From Campylorhamphus procurvoides (taxonomy: Eukaryota; Chordata; Aves; Passeriformes; Dendrocolaptidae), in contig WBMV01002675.1 in NCBI GenBank assembly GCA_013396655.1, forward strand, positions 40,928 through 104,927: a stretch of DNA of 64,000 nt, written 5' to 3'. Below are positions 47,570 to 57,789 of this stretch, in pieces. The position numbers were made by a program, and so were the translations under genes. The notes below the pieces were generated by a model. The model was not told where the DNA came from, searched no databases, and was given only the letters and a program-made list of their open reading frames with translations. Every line of letters begins with the position of its first letter. Within the stretch, counting starts at the first letter, position 1.

Positions 47570-48170
47570 ATTTAAAAAGTCATTAAAAATAGGAAAATAA
47601 TACAAAATAATAAATATTCATTCCGGATGGGGAGGGAATTTATCCCAGCAACCCAGAAAGGGAATTTTAGTTCATATATTAATGCAAATATTAATAATAT
47701 GGGATAATATCCTAGGGGAAAAAATAAGAATAAGCTAAAAATACGAATAAAATTAAAATATAGCTCTCTGTCTAAATTAAATTGTGTTCTCATTAAATAT
47801 TTTAATAATTATTAAATAATTGGAAAGTTATTAAAATCGATAATTAATTTAAATAATTGCAGTTTTGCCCACATAAAAAGTGTTTGATTCCCCTGGCAAT
47901 GAGCAACCAAATCACCCAAATTCAACTTTTTCTACCTTAAAAATTATATTTATATATATTATATAAATTATATATATTTCTATTAATATCCTAGATATTT
48001 ATTATCACAGATGTATTCTATAATATATTCCATTATAATTGATTTATTAAATAACATATCAATTATCATGTTTCTATTAGAAAATAGTAGAATATATTAT
48101 TATACAATAATGAAATATCCCCTGTTTTGGATAAAATACACCCACCTATCATTGAAATGTAACCTTTCTC
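47570..48170. other. Very AT-rich stretch
   Basis: About 600 bases dominated by A and T (attatattta, tatatatatt, taattatt). Small open frames encoding Ile/Tyr/Phe-rich peptides follow from composition. It precedes the 70-bp degenerate array. Confidence 0.7.
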
Positions 48171-48174
48171 TTAA

Positions 48175-48570
48175 TATTGATTTCTTTCATTTGAAAACAA
48201 ATCATATCCTTTAAAATATCCTTTAATGAACGTGTTTTGAGTGCTTAAAAGCACTTTATAAAGCAAACCCCTTAAAAATAATACAAAGATCAAGATTTCC
48301 TTGTTCCATTCTTATTCTTAAGTGCTCGAAAGAACCTTAAAAAGCAAATGCTTTTAAAAGACAAAAATTTCTTTATTTTATTATATTTCAAGTGCTCCGA
48401 AGCCCTTCAAAAAGCAAGTCCTTGAAATAAGAAATAAATCTGTATTTCCTTCATTCATTTCAGTGCTCTGAAACACCTTTAAAAGCAAATCCTTAAAAAT
48501 ACAGTTATTTCCCTGTTTTATTCTATTTTTAGGTGCTTGGAAATATGTTACAAAGAAAATAATTTTTAGA
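48175..48570 (+). repeat. Degenerate tandem repeat, about 70-bp period
   Basis: Units begin AGTGCT(t/c)(g)AAA, continue with an AAAGCAAaTCCTTaAAA segment and end in T-rich TTTCCTT..TTTATT. Unit starts are at about 48240, 48321, 48391, 48462 and 48531 (spacings 81, 70, 71, 69), with a probable degraded unit before 48240. Shared words are clear, but units differ at many positions, so the array is old. I do not recognise it as a known avian satellite. Confidence 0.8.
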
Positions 48571-48599
48571 AAAATTACTGGTTTTTTTATTTTTTCTAT

Positions 48600-49340
48600 T
48601 TTTTTATGTCATTCTGGGGGGTTTTTTGAAGTTCTCAGCCATCCCTGAGCTGCTGGTGGTTCCTCTCCCCCATCTCTGATCAAGAAGGATTTAAAGCTCC
48701 AGAATCCAATTTTTTGGGGGGATGAACTGGAAAAAAGGCTGGAATAACCCCGTGTGGGGAGGGAGCCCCAACCTGTTCTCCCAGGGCATCGAGGGCTGGA
48801 CATTCTGCCCAGAAACTGAATTAAATGAGTTTATTTTGCCCTCTCCCACCCTCTGTTTGCTTGGGGGTTTCCCGGCTGTTTGCAAACACTCCCAGGGAAT
48901 ATTGCCAACAGTTTGATTTCCCCTCGCTTGGAAATAAACTCCAAAATGCTCCCAAATCCTTAAAAAGAATCCTTCCAGCACTGCAAACCCCCTCTGGAGG
49001 GGGGGTGGGATTTCTCCCTCCCCTTTCCAGGTATTTCCAACTCAGCCACATGTGGTGATAAAGATTTATTGGGAGGCTGTGGAATAAAGCCCAGCTTTTC
49101 CCTTTGGAAGCCCAGCCAGAAAGGGCAATTCCCATCCCATAATGAATGCTCCACGTTTATTTGGCCAGGGCATCGGGGTTCTACTCGATATATTCCATAT
49201 ATTTACCCCAAACACACATAAATATGTGGTGGAGTGGGCTGGGAAGTGCAGGTGGGAGCCTGGGGTGAAGGAAAAAAGACCTTCCTGGAGTGAAAGTGTC
49301 TCATAAAAGGCAGAGGATGCTCCAGTGGCTGCAATATCCT
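48600..49340. other. Intergenic stretch, no gene seen
   Basis: Mixed DNA; short chance open frames on both strands. Confidence 0.4.
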
Positions 49341-49344
49341 CATT

Positions 49345-49475
49345 TTTACAGGTTTGAAGGGCAGGCTGGATGGAGTTTGGAGCAGCCTGGGCTGGTGGGA
49401 GGTGTCCCTGTCCTGGCTGTGAAGATGCAACTCCATGAGCTTTAAGATCCCCTTCCAACCCCAATTATTCTGCAG
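49345..49475 (+). mobile_element. CR1 3' end (sense)
   Basis: gtttgaagggcaggctggat, then ggagtttggagcagcctggg, ctggtgggaggtgtccctgt, gagctttaagatccccttcc and aaccccaattattctgcag. Confidence 0.88.
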
Positions 49476-49479
49476 GAAG

Positions 49480-50735
49480 AAAACAAAACCACCTCCCAAA
49501 AAAGAAAGAGCCAGGGGATGTTGTGAGTTTCAAGACAGCAGAATTAAAACCTAACTGGAATTTATTTCTTTTCAGAATCTCCCAAAGCTTTTGTTCCCCA
49601 CGATTTCAGAAGGGAAACAGCGCCCAAGGTGGTGGCACATCTAATAAAGTGCAAAGTGAGATTTGACTGGACTTTGAGATTAAAAATGATATTAAATCCC
49701 ATTGAGACGTTGCACTGAAACTCATTTTCTCCCTTTGAGGTCAAATCTCCAGCAGCCTCTTGCCCAGCTCTGGATTCCAGGGCTCCAGGGGGAGCCAGAC
49801 CGATGGGCTGTGACGCCCCCAAACCCACCAAGGACCTACCCAGGAAGTCATTTCCTTCCCCAAATTGAGGGGAAGCTCCGTGGGTTTGGAAATCCAAGGC
49901 ATTACGGTCCCAGTGGTTAATTGGACTCTGCTCCACTTAACCCCAGCCGGAATTCTGGGCTCTCAGGGAACGACCTGGAAAATCAAATCGGTGACATCTG
50001 TAATTCCCTGTTTGTGGGACCCACCCCAGGTCACCCTAATGGGCTTTGGGGTGGGATTTGGAGGGTGTTTAAAACAGCACACACTGATTAAACCCCATTT
50101 AGTTGCTGTTTACCTTCCAAATGTCCTCTTGGCCTGTCATAAATGCAAATAAACCCCCAAACCTGACATCTGGTGGGGTTTTAATGGTGTGGGACCTGAA
50201 ATCTTCAAAATTCGGGAGGTGGACCCCGTTCTGCTGAGCACAGGCAGCCCAGGCCAAGGCATGAATTAGGGTTTATAATCCTGCCCAGAGAATCCCAGAG
50301 AATTACAAGAAAAACATTTCAGCTGGAGTAGGAAAATTCGCTGTATTCCCCTTTGCAGCCAAGCATAACTTTCGCTGGGATGAGTTATGCTCCCTCTTAT
50401 TGGCATCTTGTTCCAGTTAAATAAAAACTCTTTTCCAGGAGAGGCACCGGTGGATATTGCTTCCCAAATCCCTCTGCCTTCTCCCAACTGCACTTTGCTT
50501 TTCATTGAGGTCTAAATAAAAGAAATCTCATTCCCCTCCCTCTGTCCTTCCCTCCCAGAGGCTTCAGCATTGGGGCAATAATTTGGGATGGGTTTAGTTT
50601 CACTGGGGTCTCTCTGAGGTCTTCCAGACCTTTGGGATTTGGGTTTGTCCCTGTTTGGAGAAGGGAATCGCAGATAAAGGGAAGGGAAGCTGGACCTGGA
50701 AAGGGTAAAAAGGCTGGAAGGATTAACACAATCCT
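49480..50735. other. Intergenic stretch, no gene seen
   Basis: Mixed DNA without CR1 or exon; several AATAAA words with no transcript context. Confidence 0.4.
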
Positions 50736-50739
50736 GGAA

Positions 50740-50915
50740 GGATTTGGGTTGGGAAGATCACCCAATTCCAACGCCATGGGACACCTTCCACTACCCCAGG
50801 ATGCTCCAGCCTGGCCTTGGACATTCCCAGGGATGGGGCAACCTGTGCCAGGGCCTGCCCACCCTCACAGGGAAGGATTTTTCCCCAGTATTTGACCTTG
50901 AAGCCCAGGAATGGG
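50740..50915 (-). mobile_element. CR1 fragment (antisense)
   Basis: ggatttgggttgggaagatc, then acccaattccaacgccatgg, accttccactaccccaggat, gcctggccttggacattccc, caacctgtgccagggcctgc and caccctcacagggaaggatt. Confidence 0.93.
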
Positions 50916-50919
50916 GATG

Positions 50920-52080
50920 TCGAAGTGCCAGAGCCTGCCTGGGAATGGGACAGTGCCTAATTCCAAGCCAGGTCTGAAATGAAGGGATATGAAAATATAC
51001 TTGGTCCCTGCCAGCCTTGAGAAAGTTAAAACCTGGATTCGCCAAGGTCTGCTTTGATTTTGTGGGGAGATGTTCTTAAATGAAAATATTTAAATAAGCA
51101 ATAAAGAAATTAAAAAGAAATATCTCACTTAGAAACATCACAACAGGCTTGAAACCCCTAAAATATTTTCTTTAGGGAAGAGGATGATTTTCCTCTAGCA
51201 CGTGGAACCCTGGACTTCTCGTGCCACCAAGGAAGTGTATCCTGAGTTTCTACTCTGATCTGAGGTGAAAAAAACCATCAAAATGCCAAAGATTCCCCCA
51301 GCTGGGAGTGACAGGGTGGCTGCAGGGTAAAACCCCAGTTTTCTGGTGCTCCTTGAAGCTGGAACATCAATCCTGTGGGTTCTGCTGGGGGCATCTCTTG
51401 TTGGGCTCCCCAAAGCAGGACAAGGACATTATTTTAAGGCAGCACAAAGGCAAAGCGGTAAAGACAAGAGGTCCCACCTTACCTGAGCTCCCCAGTGTCC
51501 TCTCCTTGCCCAGCACAAATGTCTGGATGTTCAAAAGCCTCCTTTGGCTGCTCCTGGGAAGGGACAGAGAGCAAAGAGTGAAAACGCCGAGGAAAGTGGA
51601 ATGAAATGATCAGTCAGAGGGCTAAACTCATCTGTTTGGGGTTTGACTCCTCCAGTGGTTTCCAGTCCTTTCCCAAAGGCCAGTGCTGGGATGAGCAGTT
51701 CATGCCAGATGTTCAGCTGCTCCAGACACTTCCATGGGCTTTGGACAGGAGGAGAAAAGCCCTAATCCCTTGGAGAGCGAGGGGTTGTGGTTGGAGCTCT
51801 GGGTTTGGGATGCAGCTCTGCTTTCACAGCCCAGCTCAGACACGTTTCCTGCAGGCTCACAACGGGGAGATCTCCTGGGGTAGGCAGAAAATGTGATGTG
51901 ATGGAGCAGAAACCAGCTTGGATCGTCATTTTCTCCCTCTGGAAGTCACCCCCCGGCTCAGAACATCTAAAACCTCAAACCACGGGACTCCAGCCCTGCT
52001 TGTCCTGCTCAAGCAGGAGCTGAGCTGCTCTCCCTCAAAAGTAAAGATTAACCTTCAATGTACCATTTCCACCTAGAAAA
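50920..52080. other. Intergenic stretch, no gene seen
   Basis: An AT-rich patch is at 51055-51175; the rest is mixed. No supportable exon. Confidence 0.4.
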
Positions 52081-52084
52081 CTTG

Positions 52085-52106
52085 ATATATATATATATAT
52101 ATATGA
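52085..52106 (+). repeat. (TA)n microsatellite
   Basis: About 10 TA units directly before a sense CR1 fragment. Confidence 0.92.
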
Positions 52107-52109
52107 ATA

Positions 52110-52297
52110 TAGGTATGGATATTAGGGAAAATCTCTTCCCCCAAAGCATGTGAAGAATGGAACAGGCTGCCCAGGGCACTCCCAATCCCTGGAGGGATTT
52201 AAAATCCATGGGAATGTGGCACTTGGGGACATGGGACAGTGCTGGGGAAATGCTGGTCTTAGGGCTTTTCCAACCTTAAGGATTCTGTGATTTAATA
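52110..52297 (+). mobile_element. CR1 3' end (sense), other tail type
   Basis: ggatattagggaaaatctct, then tcccccaaagcatgtgaaga, atggaacaggctgcccaggg, aatccctggagggatttaaa, atgtggcacttggggacatg, cttttccaaccttaaggatt and ctgtgattta. A near-complete tail of the type also seen at 41772. Confidence 0.96.
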
Positions 52298-52299
52298 GA

Positions 52300-53060
52300 T
52301 ATTTATATGAGTTTGGGCTTGCAAAATCCAGAGAAAATGGAATGGGAAAATGCAGGTTTTAGTGCTGCAGTGGGAGGATCTGATTTTAAGAAAGCCTAAA
52401 AAATGCACCAAGCATAAGAGAAAATAATAATAAAATAAAAATAATAATGATAATTATTTTTAAAAGCCTGAGATGGTTTTACCCATTACCCCTAATGAGG
52501 CCCTGACATTGGCAAATTGAATTTTTCATAGTCAGCTTTACCATGAGGAGCACTGATTTTTATTTGCCTTGTTTTCACATCTCCTGCCTGACTTGAACTT
52601 TCTTAGACAACCTCCTTTTTACATATTTTTTGTTCTCCATTTAAAATCCCTGAGCCTCTTGGGTCCCTTCAGTGGGATCCGAGCACTGTGCTGTCCTGAC
52701 CACCTTCCTGGAGCAGGAAGGTGACATGCTTTTCTCCCAAAAAAAACCCCTGGAGCAAACACAGTGCAGGAGCTGGTTCCTTACACACAGAGCTCCGGGC
52801 TCCTCAGAGCACAGAGCTGCGAAAATAAACTCAATTATCCCACCCAGCAGGGCATTTCAGAGCCAGGGGCTCTGGAGACCCTGGGCCCACTTCCAAAAGT
52901 TCAGTGCAAGTTGCTGTTCCTTATTTTCAGAGAAAAAATGACATGGATCAGGCCCACAGCGCTGCTGCTCTCTAGCAAAACTGAGGCTGAACCCAGGAGC
53001 CCCAGGATTTCCAGTGGTGGCCTTGGTTCTCCTGGAAATAAAATCCCAGAGGGATTTGGG
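52300..53060. other. Intergenic stretch, no gene seen
   Basis: AT-rich patch 52420-52460 with (AAT)n-like words; otherwise mixed. No exon. Confidence 0.4.
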
Positions 53061-53064
53061 ATGG

Positions 53065-53222
53065 GAGGAGCCATGGACAGGGACACCTTCCACCAGCCCA
53101 TGTCCAACCTGGCCTTGGACACTTCCAGGGATGGGGCAGCCACAGCTTCTCTGGGCAACCTGTGCCCCTCCCAGGGCAGGATTTCTTCCCAGTATTTAGT
53201 CATAAATCCTGTGAGTGGATAT
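53065..53222 (-). mobile_element. CR1 fragment (antisense)
   Basis: ccatggacagggacaccttc, then caccagcccatgtccaacct, ggccttggacacttccaggg, gcagccacagcttctctggg, caacctgtgcccctcccagg and atttcttcccagtatttag. The extreme CR1 terminus is not recognisable. Confidence 0.93.
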
Positions 53223-53229
53223 TAAGACA

Positions 53230-54570
53230 CTCCAGACCCTGTTCCAGCATACAGGGACACAGGGAGGTGACTCCCACTCCTTCCCCACCCCCAGCCAGCC
53301 ACTTTGGGTGGCCCTGGGAGCCCAGCTGGTGAAGGTGCCACCCCACCCCTGTGCAGGGACAAGGTCAAAGCCTCCTGGATACACATGGAGCTGCACGTGG
53401 CCTTGGGACCCATCCAGGACCTGCTGCATCCCATCCAAGCCCACCCTCCCACGGCTCCTCCTTGCATCAGCCTAATTTCATCTTTCAGCAGGAGTCAAAC
53501 AGACACCGATCACCTCATGGAAATCCATCTGCCTGGAGACATTCCCTTTCTCCCTCCTGCTCTGTGGTGTGACCACCCATGGCCGAGGGTTGGCTCTGGC
53601 AGGGCTCCCACTGATGAGTTTTCCAAGCCCAGCAGCGGGCTGGCAGCAAGGCAGCTCTGCCTCCAGCTCCAGCCACTCCAGGGGTTTTTGTTTCCCTGGC
53701 CTGGGCAGATGTTTGTTCTTCTTCACCTTGATTCCCAAGAAGTCAAACGGCCAGTGCTGGGGTCAGCCTGGAAGGAAATGACATTCCCAGCTGAAGGGGC
53801 AGGGAAGGCTCTGGTTATCCCTTGTGTTTCCTCTGCAGGGTGAAAAACACCAGGGTTTTCCCTGATATTGAAAACCAGAATAAAACCAGGAGGAAAATCA
53901 AGGGGGAAAAGCAGGATCTTAGTGCTGCTGGATGACTTTTCACCTCGCTGGGACAAAGGACACGAGAAACAGGGACTTCCATCAGTGCCCTGCAAATTAT
54001 TGGCTGTGCAAGACAGGCAAGAGCTCCAAACAAGCAGATGATGATGTCACTGGTGCCCTTCCTTATGTTTTCCCTTCTTTTTCCAGCCTTGCAAACACCT
54101 GGCAAGGACTTTCTATGTGGTCTGAGGTGCAGGGAGACTTTTCCCACCATTAATGCAACTTTCTGGTCCCCCCTCCCGGCCTTTGAAGCCCAAACCCCCC
54201 TCCCATCCCAGGCCAGGAATTCGCTGGTGATTTACAACTATTTGGACAAGTGGTGAGCAGAGAGGGGTGGGGGAAGAGGCTCGATCCTCCCCGGCAGCAA
54301 AGGGGGGCCTGGGCTCCCCCCATGTGCTGACACATCCCTACAGGATCCCCAGTGGATGATTTGGGAAGGAGGGATGTGATAACGCAGGTGCCTGGCCAGG
54401 CTGGAAGGGTGAGAAGGTGGATGAGGTTGGTTCTCCTGGATGCTGGAGCCTTCCTCCCAGTGGTGGGTGATCATCTCCACCAGTGCCCTCAGGGCAGCAA
54501 ATCCCACCTGGGAGGGATGAGGAATATTTAAAAAAAAATATAAATAAAAAGAAATATAAAGCACTTTGGG
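53230..54570. other. Intergenic stretch, no gene seen
   Basis: GC-rich with overlapping open frames in several frames and on both strands (53304-53843 plus, 54238-54717 minus). The latter partly reads a CR1 copy. No exon supported. Confidence 0.4.
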
Positions 54571-54574
54571 AAAA

Positions 54575-54735
54575 TGTGGCACAGGTGGCCCAGAGAAGCT
54601 GTGGCTGCCCCACCCCTGGAAGTGTCCAAGGGTTGGACAGGGCTTGGAGCCACCTGGGACAGTGGAAGGTGTCCCTGGATTGGAATAAGATGAGCTTTGA
54701 AGTCCTTCCCAACCCATTCCGGGGTTCCATTAAAA
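54575..54735 (+). mobile_element. CR1 3' end (sense)
   Basis: tggcacaggtggcccagaga, then agctgtggctgccccacccc, tggaagtgtccaagggttgg, acagggcttggagccacctg, cagtggaaggtgtccctgg and aagtccttcccaacccattcc. Confidence 0.95.
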
Positions 54736-54739
54736 TTCA

Positions 54740-55385
54740 TTCCTGTCACCCTGGGGATGCACCAAAGCTGGGAATGACCCCCTTGTGTGCCCAGCATGTG
54801 CCACCTCCTGCTGTCCCTGGTGCCACCAGGGCTGGCTCTGGCTCCCGGTGCCGTTCCCTCCTCCCGGCTCTCCCGGAGCTTCCCTTCTGTTTGCTGATAT
54901 ATTTCAAATCCTCGGATTTTCAGCCGGCTGGAAGTGCACTCTCCAACCGCCTCCTAATCCTCCCCAGCTTTAATTCCCCGCTTTGAAACGCGTTTAAAAG
55001 GAGATTAAAGTTTATTTGAGCGCTTTCCGTGTGTTTTAAAATTCTGATGGGGCAACTTCTGCAGGGTTTCAGCCCGGGAAGCTTCTGCTCTCTGCCCCCT
55101 CCAGAGCCTGTCCCCATCTCCGACTGTCCCTCCATCCCAGTGGGATTTCAGGGTCCCCCATTCCCCTGGAGACATTTGAGGATGTTTCTGGCACTTTTCT
55201 CTGGGAAGGAAAGTTCAGATCAGGGTAAGGCTGTTTTTTTCTCAGTGTTACGAATTTATCCCCTTTTTTTTCCCCTTAGGAAGCAATAGCACTGTGTTTT
55301 ATGGGGACCTGGCTTGATTGGAGTTTGGCAGGAATGTCAGGCAGTTAAACTCGAGTCTGAACTGCTCAGAGCCATCAGAACCCCC
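54740..55385. other. Intergenic stretch, no gene seen
   Basis: Mixed DNA; no CR1, exon or array. Confidence 0.4.
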
Positions 55386-55387
55386 AG

Positions 55388-55688
55388 GATCCCTCTCCCT
55401 GCCCATCTCCCTCAGCATTCCAAGCCCTGGGATCTCTCTCCCTGCCCATCTCCCTCAGCATTCCAAGCCCTGGGATCTCTCTCCCTGCCCATCTCCCTCA
55501 GCATTCCAAGCCCTGGGATCTCTCTCCCTGCCCATCTCCCTCAGCATTCCAAGCCCTGGGATCTCTCTCCCTGCCCATCTCCCTCAGCATTCCAAGCCCT
55601 GGGATCTCTCTCCCTGCCCATCTCCCTCAGCATTCCAAGCCCTGGGATCTCTCTCCCTGCCCATCTCCCTCAGCAGTTCCAAGCCCCT
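55388..55688 (+). repeat. 43-bp minisatellite, 7 copies
   Basis: Unit starts are at 55388, 55431, 55474, 55517, 55560, 55603 and 55646, exactly 43 bases apart. Each begins gatctctctccctgcccatc, continues tccctcagcattcc and ends aagccctgg. The first copy has one substitution (gatccctc) and the last an extra base (cagcagttcc); the inner five look identical. Open frames across it (196 and 128 codons) simply cycle the three reading frames and are not genes. Confidence 0.98.
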
Positions 55689-55969
55689 TTTGCCCATTTA
55701 CTGAACCCCAGGATTTTAAAATCCCAGTTCCCTCCAGATTTGGGAGCACAAGGGGGTGAGCAGGCAGAGAAGACACAATTCCTGCCTTCCTCCTGGCTGC
55801 TGCTCCTCATTTTGGAGAGCAAGAAGATGCTGTCCCTGTTCCCCCAGGATCTGCCTACATCCCAATATCTCAGTCCTCCTCCTCTTCTCCTGAAGTTTAT
55901 CTGAAACTGCTGCATCTTGAGAAAGAAAGGGAAAAAAATTCCTCTTTCCATTCCCCTTTTTCTGTCAAA

Positions 55970-56200
55970 TAAAAGAAAATATGATATTGGAGTTTTGCAC
56001 TGAAATTATTGTAATATTCTTTCTTTTACAAGCGCCTTTAAAGTTCATCTTTACGGTTGCGAGATTGAAACCATTGCGAAGGAATTGTTTGGGGGGATTA
56101 TTTGACTTTTTATTAAAAACAATCAAAAACAGGTGGGTTCCTCGTCAGCTGCACTTAAGTTTTTAATAAAAAGTAAAAGTTCTGTCACATCACTGGCTCT
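55970..56200. promoter_or_regulatory. AT-rich block, possible regulatory element
   Basis: Contains gcactgaaattattgtaat, acggttgcgagattgaaacc with two CpGs retained, and ttaataaaaagtaaaagttc. No repeat is recognised. Weak case based on texture only. Confidence 0.2.
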
Positions 56201-56204
56201 CTTT

Positions 56205-57750
56205 TTGTGTTTTTTCATTTTCATTCTCTCTCTGGCCACAGAGAGGACACATCTTTTTCCCTTTTGTGCACAGGAATATGATTGGAAGAGCACATAGCCA
56301 TGGACTTGGAAGCTGGGAATTCATCACTCCAGGATTTGTTAGCTGGGTCTCCAAAGGAACCTTTGGAATGCCCCAGCCAGTCTGCAACTCCCCTGCCCCA
56401 AAGAGCTGCAGGACCTTTTGGTGCTGACGTGTGGGCTGGAGGATCCAGGGGCTCCAGAGGAGCGGAATTCCAGCTGTGCTGCAGGAGCTCAGCCCCAGGA
56501 TCAGCCACCAGAGAAGCTACAGCTTCACACGGTTCTAGTTCTTGGGGCACCTGGATTTTGGGTCATGGACACAATGCCACCATCCCATGCAACTCCTGCC
56601 CGTGGGAATCGTGGCTGCTGAAGCTCCAAGGAGAGGCTGGGCAGAGGAGCAGGACCAAAACCTGCTGAAAACATCCAAAAATGTCTCTAAGCCCAGAAAT
56701 TGGTGGAAAGTGTCCAGGGAAGGGGATTCCCACACCCCTTGTTGCCCTTGCACCCTTCTCCAGGCCGAGGGGATGAAGATCCCCCCCTCCCTGCTGTCCC
56801 CATCCCTGTGCCCACTGTGGGATCCCCGGAGTCAAACCCAGGGGTGAATCCTGCAGGGTGGAACTCCCAGCTGGTCACACCCAAAGGATAAGGCAGGAAG
56901 GACATGGGGACACCTTACTTAGTGAGTTCCTCCTCAGCTTGTGTGGGAGGGACTGGAATTAAACACCCATGGAATGAAGCAGAACAGGCACTGGGCTGGC
57001 AACTGACCAACAACCCGGCTCCTTCCTTAGGATGGTTGTTCTTCCATGGGATAGCTGACTGACCATTCCCTCAGCTCAGGGAACACCCAACAGCCAGCTG
57101 TGCTTCCAGGGATCCAGGGATGCAGAGGGGCTTGGAAACCAACAGGCTGGTTTGATCTCAAAGCTGATTTATTGTGGACATCCTGATGAGATTTTTAAGT
57201 GGTTGAATTCCAAATGAAGCTTTTCCAAACGGGCCTTTTGTCGGTTGACTCTGAGAACCTTTCCAAGCTGTCCGTCCCCTCTGACGGTTTCCTTTGGGAT
57301 TTTGTTGTTTCCAGAGGCCAGGGGAAGTGCTTGAGGTCTCATAAAGCTTCGTGCCCAGCTTCTGCTCTGAATCCTGACTCCCTTTATTCCTGGTGAGTGT
57401 CTGTACCCAGGAGCAAGCTGCCCTCCCTAATCACACCCCACGGAGCGGGACGATGCTGTCTGACAGTCCCACCACAACGAGGGTACCAAAGACAGCCCCA
57501 ACATCTGGAGAGAATAAAAGCCCAGCAAAATCCCTGTTCCCAGAGCAGACAGTCCTATAAAACAGAGCTGCTGGGAGCCAAATTAAATAAGAGGAAGGTG
57601 CTAATGGATTCCTTTCTCTGCGTGGAGGAATGGGAAGGCCAGGGGACATTTTTCCAGCCTGGGAAAGAGGAGCTGCCAAGGGACCCCAAGTTCATCCCAT
57701 GCCAGGCAGGTACAGGGCTGGGCAGTGTCTCCTGCATGCCATGGTGCAAG
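56205..57750. other. Intergenic stretch, no gene seen
   Basis: GC-rich, overlapping chance frames on both strands. Confidence 0.4.
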
Positions 57751-57755
57751 AGACA

Positions 57756-57787
57756 TGTCCCTTCTTCCCTGTGTCCCTTCTTCCCTG
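57756..57787 (+). repeat. Tandem duplication, 16 bp x 2
   Basis: tgtcccttcttccctg occurs twice back to back, identical. Confidence 0.95.
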
Positions 57788-57789
57788 GG

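Noticed and set aside
55314..55904. 196-codon frame
   Set aside because: Created by the 43-bp minisatellite; the peptide rotates through the three frames of one unit.
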